Positions 57,321 through 64,000 of a DNA stretch of 64,000 nucleotides are shown here, piece after piece. Each line of letters starts with the position of its first letter. Position 1 is the stretch's first letter. The stretch covers positions 7,887,501-7,951,500 of the forward strand of contig NC_080717.1 in assembly GCF_019097595.1 (NCBI RefSeq), written 5' to 3'. Below the pieces are notes generated by a model that ran no database searches, was not told the origin of the DNA, and was given only the letters and a program-made list of their open reading frames with translations. The translations under genes were made by a program, and so were the position numbers. The stretch comes from Hemibagrus wyckioides. Its lineage: Eukaryota > Chordata > Actinopteri > Siluriformes > Bagridae.

Positions 57321-57983
57321 CACAAAGCACTGTACACATGAATAATCCGAAACATTATTAAATGTAAATACCTTCCTGATTATGGTGCTGAATTGATTAA
57401 AAGCTTGCTAATTCACTATGCATCAGTTTTACAGTTCTGCATGATTGCACTCATTTCAGGTGCAGTCTGTTGTATAATTGTATAATATGGCAAATATAGA
57501 AGTGTGGTTTTGAAAGAAAAAAAAAATGCTGAGTTGAAATAAAAATGCTAAATTGGTGTACAATCATGGCGATGAATTCCACACTATTTAGATCAGACAT
57601 TAAAAGGTTAATGAGTATGCATTAACTATTTTTTATTATTATAATTCTTTTTTTTTTTTTAAGTTTATTTAAGTGTACTTAAACAAAAACTTTTATTTTT
57701 ATAACAGTTTAAAGAATAGATATTGCCATGGTTTGTAAATGATGATAAATGAAACGATGAAAGTAAGAAATACAGAAATCAACTCATGCACTTAAATCTG
57801 TGTGAATTGATGTTACTTCTCCAATTTATTGTGTTATAGCTATTTTCACAGGCCAGATTGGAATTGTAAGCATGTGTTTTGATGGTGCTACCACCACTGT
57901 GTTATTAATATAATGGAAATGTTATTAGGGTGAAAGATTTCATTTATTCGTAAATGATTTGGGGGGATTTTAGTGTAGATTTC

Positions 57984-57985
<2 letters not shown>
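57321..57985. other. Unique AT-rich sequence
   Basis: T-run at 57648-57660; nothing recognised. Confidence 0.45.

Positions 57986-58036
<51 letters not shown>
57986..58036. repeat. (TA)n microsatellite
   Basis: Pure TA array. Confidence 0.95.
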
Positions 58037-58039
<3 letters not shown>

Positions 58040-59227
58040 CCATTTAAGTCGTTTACAGTTTCAAGTTATAACACTAGGAAATGTGAGGGTGAGCGCTTAC
58101 TGTATGCAAGGTCCTGTATCTCTAAAGTTGTGTTTTAATCCATGTGCTTTTTGTTGTAAGTCCTATTATCAAGTGCTTAAAGTACAGCAAACATTATTCA
58201 TCAGAGAGGTTTAAAGCAAGCCTAGTCACTCATTCACGGAGTAGGCACAAAGCATGAAATTAATGTTTAATATCCACTGCATGATTTCAATGCTTAACGA
58301 TTAGAACAGAAACTGTATTTCAGATAAAAAATAGATTTTTTTCCCCCCCAACCAGTTCTGCAAACAGGAATCATTCTAAGCCAGCGTTTCCTATTTGCAT
58401 TCCATATTTACATATTTTTCTTTCCTTTTTCAAATACACACTCAATGCAGTTTTGGTTCTTCAAAAAAAGATTCCCTTGAGGTGTTTATAACTGTGCTGT
58501 GCAGATGTCTGTACCATAGTTCATGTAGGAACTTTATGTTTGAATACTTAATTGTATGATCTTAAAAAATTATACCTAAGAGATGAATTCATGCATACTC
58601 CTTCCACGCTTAAATAAACTGCTACTAATGTGCAACTAATTCCCAAAATACTAAATATTTATGTCTACTTATATTAGTTACACATTCAATTATTTATCAC
58701 ATTTTTATGTAATAAATTTTTAAAACATAAACATCAGGATATCTTTTTAAATTGTATGTAGGGAAGAAATTTGAAACCCCTTTCAGTCAGATTTATATTA
58801 TGCCACTTGTTTGTGCAGCACTATGGAAGAAACATCTCTTTAAATGTGCCGTATAAATAAAGGTGCCCTGAAGTGATGCATTAAACTAACCAGTGGAAAA
58901 AAATATAAAGACAGAATGAATTATTTTTCAAAAAAGTATACAGTATGTGGTGGCTTTCTGTGTCTTAGAGGAAGCATACTGCATGCTCCAGGATTTTTAG
59001 CTTTAATGTAATTGGAGTTGAATTAACATTATATTTTTAGTTGTTTTATTAATAATATATTTTCAGATTTTTTTTTTTTTTTTGGTATCTTCCTCCTCCC
59101 AAAAACATGACAATAGGTTGTTTGGCTATGCTAATTTTCCAAGTGTGTATTTCGACATCAAACACAGAGTTCCTTAGATTCCACAACCGGAAGCGGTTAC
59201 TACATATGAATGGATGAATGAAATATA
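58037..59227. other. Unique AT-rich sequence
   Basis: T-run at 59069-59084; nothing recognised. Confidence 0.45.
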
Positions 59228-60200
59228 CATTATATGGCTAAACGTACGTGGGCACCCCTGCTAATACTGAGTTCAAGTGTTTCAGCAACACATTGCTAAC
59301 AGGTGCATTAAATCAAGCACATGTGCATGCATCTCCAGAGACAAACGCTGGCAACAGAATGGCACATATTGATGAGTCCCTATGGCACAGTCAAAGAATT
59401 CTACCTTTAGTCATTTATGCTATTATTGTGACGTGGACGAGTCTACAATCAAAAACATCTCAGCCACAAAGCTGCAAACTCCCAAAGCAGGATAACCAAG
59501 CGCTGAAGCAGGTAGCATGTAAAAATTGCCTATGCTCTGTTGTATTACTCACTACACTCCCTACACAGAGTTCCAAACCGCCTCCGGGAAGCAACATCAG
59601 CACAATAACTGTGCATCGGGCGATCCATGAAATGAGTTTCCATGTCCGAGCAGCTGCACACAAGCCTAAGACTACTATGTGCAACGCCAAGTGTCAGCTG
59701 GAGTGGTGTAAAGCACATTGCCATTGGATGTTGGATCAGTGGTAACATGTTTTCCAGAGTGATAAATTACACTTCACTATCTGGCAGAGTGATGGACGAA
59801 TTCTTACAAACACTACCTACCAGAATGCATAGTGCCAACAGTACCATTTGGTGGAGGAGGAATAATGGTCGAGGGCTGTTTTTCAGGATTTGGGCTGAGC
59901 CCCTTAATTACAGTGAAGGATAATGTCAATGCTACAGCACACTAAGGCATTTTAGACATTTGTATGCCTCTAACGTTGTGGCAAAAGTTTGGGGAAGACC
60001 ATTTCCTTATCTGTTCCAGCATAACTGTGCTCCTGTACATAAAATGTGTTTCTTAAAGACATGGTTTGATGAGTTTGGGGTGGAATTCTCATAGGCACAC
60101 TTCAAAATCACAGAAAGCCTTCCCAGAAGATTAAAGCCTGTTATAGCCACATAGAGGGGCCAACTCCATATGAATGCTAATGCAGAAATGATCACATGCA
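59228..60200 (+). mobile_element. Tc1 relic (family A-related), left TIR and decayed gene
   Basis: Starts CATTATATGGCTAAACGTAC after TA, then GGGCACCCCTGCTAATACTG, a terminus related to the shell at 37.0 kb. The interior encodes a decayed transposase on the + strand. The right TIR is missing; similarity fades at about 60200. A second copy of only the 3' part follows at 60.6 kb. Confidence 0.7.
59560..60150 (+). pseudogene. Decayed Tc1 transposase with a catalytic D-to-N change
   Basis: Recognisable pieces in order: MSFHVRAAAHKPKTTMCNAK and EWCKAHCHWMLDQW (second DNA-binding subdomain and linker, 59630-59742), a stop, [14 protein letters not shown] (first catalytic D retained), GGG-like block at 59853, then PLTLWQKFGEDHF. 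At 60018-60030 the second catalytic site reads HNCAPVHK: AAC replaces the GAC expected for aspartate. The NPIE segment carrying the E is deleted near 60090. Several frameshifts. Dead. Confidence 0.7.
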
Positions 60201-60595
60201 GTTAACTGAGTGTGATTTGATTTTAGTTCTCTAATTTATGGTTTTATGGCTAATTTAGACAGGCCAATTAATTTACACAACATAAACGATCTTCAAACAT
60301 AATAATTAAGTTGTCGGATATAAATGAAAAGAATATGGTACAACCGTAAGTCTGCTGTGGTGACCGTGTAGGAAGGGCATTAAGGGCAGAAATGCAACCA
60401 AAAACACCAAGGAAAAGCATCAGCATGATGCTACCACCACCATGCTTCTCTCTAGGACATGTTCATATTCTTTCAAATGTATTTAGATTTAGATTTCTTT
60501 TTAAATAATTCCTCAAACTATATGTTTTCTTCCTCACTTCAGTAATCCAGCCAACTTTGTATAAATCCATGCTACATATGTAACAACTTTCTACA
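60201..60595. other. Spacer with a small Tc1-like scrap
   Basis: CATGATGCTACCACCACCAT at 60424-60443 is a phrase of the reverse-strand GGG motif of other Tc1 lineages. The rest is unrecognised. Confidence 0.4.
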
Positions 60596-60850
60596 TGCAA
60601 CTTGTGGCAAAATTTTGGGGAAAGGCTTTTCATTTCCTGTTCCAGCATGACTGCTGCTGTGCACAAAATGAAGTCCATAAAGCCATGATTTGATGAGTTT
60701 GGTGTGGAATTCCCACAGGCATACTCTAACATCATAGAAATCTTTCGCTGAAGATTGAAGGCTGTTATAGCCACAAAGAAAGGGCCAATTCTATATTTTT
60801 GCCCATGGTTTTTGAAATGAGATATCCAACAAGCTTACATATATGTGTCT
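60596..60850 (+). mobile_element. Second 3' fragment of the same Tc1 family
   Basis: Parallels 59972-60190: GTGGCAAAATTTTGGGGAAA, TTCCTGTTCCAGCATGACTG, GATTTGATGAGTTTGGTGTG, AGGCTGTTATAGCCACA, and continues ATATCCAACAAGCTTACATA toward the right end that the first copy lacks. Here the second catalytic site keeps GAC (HD). Confidence 0.65.
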
Positions 60851-62199
60851 AGCACAGATATTGTGTTATAAACCCACCAGGTATTATTCATTATTTAAGT
60901 ACTTATGTTAGATTTATAGATATTAACCAGTTCTGGGGGGAAAAAAAAAACTAAATAAATAATATATTGGTAATATTATTATATAAGGGTAGGTTGCTTC
61001 AAGTCCAAGAAATACTGTCTGGAAAGAATGAGCTTTGTTCTGACAGAGGGGCAAATCCCATAGCATTCAGTCACTTTGGCTTCCTCTAGCTTATCATAGC
61101 TAAAGGCTGTCTGATGTATCAAAGAAAAACATTTTTCTGCTCCGGAGACTGGCACAATATAAGAAAAGGAGATTTAGGTTTAGGAAACAAAATCAAAAAC
61201 AGTTTTTTTCCAGCAGTATCCGTCATATTCAATATTGTTCATCACAGTGGATGTGACAAGTATACATCCAAGCAAGAACAAAGTTCTTTGAGATCTTTGG
61301 GATAAAGCTTCATTAACATCTGGGAATTCATATGTTCTCTCTTCTCATGGGGGGCATTAAAGAGGTACAGTTGCTTTCTGACACACAGTCCCTGGAGAAT
61401 GCAACTGTTTTAGTTCCACAGGGGAGAGATTGGATGCTAACAGTCTTGCCGTTTTATGGAGTGCATTTCAGGTTCAGTAGTTTTTTACATTGCTGTGTGC
61501 ACAGTAAGAAGTTTAGAAGTAGTTTGAGAAGTTAATTGGTTTGCGTGATATAATTAGTTGCAGCCTAATTTATTCGTATGGCCTAATTAGTTCAACATTA
61601 TTTTAATATTCACAGATACATTTGTGACTGCAGCACAAACAGCAAGAATTTACAAAAATGAAATTAAATCTGACACATTATTGGGTTCATTATACTTTGC
61701 ATGGTAGAGGTGAATTATTTAACTTCTTTTTGAAACACCATGAGACAAAGGTTCTGTAACACTTTTTATGAAGTCTCTGCAAATCATTTGAAGTCATTTG
61801 CCAATGGTTCATTGGAAGCATTTTTTATCAACTCTAATAATCTCTCATTAAGTCTTAATAATGTGCTCTTAGTAACTTAAAATCCTGTTGTAAAGTGTCA
61901 CTATTCGTTATAATGCCACTTGTACCGCACAACTTTTATAACTACTAATAATGACTTGTGCAGTACAGTATATCATTTAGAAAAAACAACAATACTAATA
62001 ATAAAAATCATCATCATTTTTTCACTGCTAAAAAAAAATAAGCGAACACAATATCATCACAATATAAGTCAAGTCAGTTAAAGTGTAAATGACTGTGAAT
62101 CAGTTTGAGCTGCTTTGGTGCAAATGAAAGTGATAATAGGTGCACAGGAGAGGCTACAGCAAGACTAGCACCAAAAAGGAAAAGGTTTTGGCCACAGTC
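60851..62199. other. Unique sequence
   Basis: Contains an A/AAT-rich patch at 60945-60965 and 61981-62040. 61020-61320 is comparatively high-complexity. No gene recognised. Confidence 0.42.
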
Positions 62200-62780
62200 A
62201 ATTGCTCTCTCCTGATGCTGGTTTGGTGGTGGTCAGTGATGGTCTGGGGAGGAGTATGCTTGGAAGGTTGAACAGAAAGCCACATGCTCGCCAACGATAC
62301 CTTTGCTGCAGTTGGATACCAGGGATAAATCCACAGTACCATTGTTTCGAGACCTCACACTGGTGCAGTGGGCCCTGGGATCCTCTTCGCATGTGGCCAG
62401 AGTGTGAAGACAGTGTTTCTGTATGATGAAGACATTGGTGCCTGGACCTCACGTTCCACAGATATGAATCCAATTGAGAACCTCTGGGACATTCTATATC
62501 AGAGCATCCAAAGATCCACAAACTGTCCAGGAGCTCACTGATGCCTTAATCCAGGTCTGGGAGGAGATCCCTGAGGACACCATCCACCATCTCATCAGGA
62601 GCATGCTCAGACATTGTCAGGAGTGCATACAGGCATGTGGTGGGCATACACTTTACTGAATTGCGTTATGAGTTGACATGATGAAATTCATGCAAGTTGG
62701 ATCAACCTGTAATTTTTTTTTTAATTTATGTTTTTCTGAATCCAGCTCTGAAATGGCTTGATCATTTTGGTTTGCATGCC
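62200..62780 (+). mobile_element. Tc1/mariner relic, family E, C-terminal half
   Basis: GGTTTGGTGGTGGTCAGTGA TGGTCTGGGG is the GGGSVMVWG-type motif; 62465-62640 encodes the E region and C-terminus, and ATTCATGCAAGTTGGATCAA CCTGTAATT is the distal non-coding sequence. The 5' half and both TIRs are absent. Same family as the relic at 1-1017, opposite orientation. Confidence 0.68.
62474..62659 (+). pseudogene. Family E transposase C-terminus
   Basis: An open stretch reads TVQELTDALIQVWEEIPEDT, then IHHLIRSMLRHCQECIQACG ending GHTLY, the C-terminal helices of a Tc1 transposase after the catalytic E. Just upstream, in another frame, MNPIENLWDI preserves the E motif, so one frameshift separates them. 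Confidence 0.7.
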
Positions 62781-64000
62781 CCCCCCCTTTTTTTTGCAAT
62801 CTATAATTAAGGGTTATTAATGTTTAGCAAAACAAATGCTTGCAACAAATTATTACAAATTTACGTACAAAGTATTACAAGAACAGTTATAAGAATTAAT
62901 AAACATGGCCTTCATAGACACAGTGTTGTTTTTTTTTTTTTTAAAGAGGCTGCTCCAGAATCTGACCTCGGAAGATGAGACCAGGCTTTTGGAGAGGATT
63001 CAGTAAATATACTCTCTGCTTATTTTCTGTGTGCTTAATGCAGGAGCTTTGAACTGAGGTCCAATAATATTTGAAAAATATTACACCTAACTGAGCTGTT
63101 CTCCATGGAGTCTAAAGTGAGATTAACTAATTCCCATACCATTCAAACACAATTTTGAGGTTCACGTTCACCATTTTCAGCTAGACTGAAAACATAAGGA
63201 AGATAATAAAGGTTTTTTTTTATTTTTTTTATTTTACGATTCAGGGAAAAATCTAAATGAGCTCTCAACACTTTCAGTCAGTTCCTCTCATGATATTCTA
63301 GGCAAATGAATTTAATGGAATGTCTCTCAAGAAAAAAATATAGTTGGGAATTGATTTCAATTTGAAATAAATTTATTTCCTGTAAGCTTATCCAATCTTA
63401 CCAGTAATCACTTCTAAATGTTTTAAGCCTCCAGCATGAGGTGACTTTCCGATTCCCGACAGTAACCCCTGGAGAAGCCTCAATACGTAGATTTTTTCTG
63501 AGAATTTCTCAGTACAACAAACAGCAATAAAAGTTTTTTTGTTGTTGTTGTTTTGGGGGGTTTTTGTTGGCTTGTGTTTTTTTTTTTTTTTTGTAGCAAT
63601 AGCATATTCTCTTTCAATAGAAAAAGCAAGTAGATAAAATAGCAAAACTTCTATCCAAAGTACATTGTAATCTGCTAGGCCCGATGCTCTTCATTTGGTT
63701 CACACAGGTACAAAGTCACAGGGTCAGCTACAGGAAGTGAAGACTCTATCTGACTTGGCTAGAAAATTATATATAGAGGAACTCAGTATACTGTGTTCTT
63801 CTGTGTGTTAGTGGTTGTGTGGGAGAGACCTTTCTCCAAATGCCATATGCAGAAATCATAGCTTTAGGGCAAACAGATAAGAGTTCAGTAAGTGTCAAGA
63901 AAAAGAAAGAGAGATGACATGCTGCGAAAGAGAGAGGAAAAGAGGGATGAGCAAGAGGGAGGAAAAAAACTCAAAGCTTTATCTGTGTCCTCGTGCTTTA
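62781..64000. other. Unique sequence to the window end
   Basis: C/T runs at 62780-62797, T-runs at 62928-62942 and 63576-63593, and a GA-rich patch at 63905-63965. No gene or mobile element recognised. Confidence 0.45.

Overview
This window looks like nuclear, AT-rich, gene-poor DNA from a ray-finned fish. I infer a teleost, most likely an ostariophysan and possibly a catfish, because the repeats read like families I know from those genomes: several Tc1/mariner lineages, tRNA-derived SINEs, and long TA, TATC and GA microsatellites. The species call is inference, not something the sequence states.

I see no complete protein-coding gene of the host. The only cellular coding candidates are a 106-bp exon-like segment at 9907-10012 and a 16-bp microexon-like segment at 53441-53456. 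Both lie on the + strand between good splice signals and their phases are compatible. If real, most of the window would be intron of one large gene of unknown identity. All recognisable transposase sequence is broken by stops, frameshifts or deletions.

Layout. 1-1.0 kb: a Tc1 relic cut by the window edge, with a tRNA-derived SINE inside. 1.5-4.1 kb: two diverged direct copies of an unidentified ~400-bp non-coding module. 4-13 kb: mostly unique sequence with one Tc1 relic, the candidate exon, and a telomere-like tract carrying a small palindromic element. 13.4-14.5 kb: an unusual two-headed Tc1 palindrome. 17-27.8 kb: two longer copies of the same Tc1 family (21.6 and 26.1 kb), plus two of the three copies of a short deleted Tc1 family (23.1 and 27.3 kb). 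28-38.9 kb: SINE clusters with nested insertions, the third short Tc1 (30.7 kb), microsatellites, and a Tc1 shell whose inside is replaced by another repeat. 39.5-45.6 kb: Tc1 and MITE remnants, some nested. 45.6-57 kb: mostly unique sequence, including a conserved-looking block, the microexon candidate and an inverted duplication at 55.3/55.9 kb. 57-64 kb: further Tc1 relics, one from the same family as the relic at position 1.

There is no operon, RNA gene, CRISPR array or defence system. The most interesting structures are the palindromic Tc1, the two local duplications of unexplained non-coding modules, and the pair of exon candidates.
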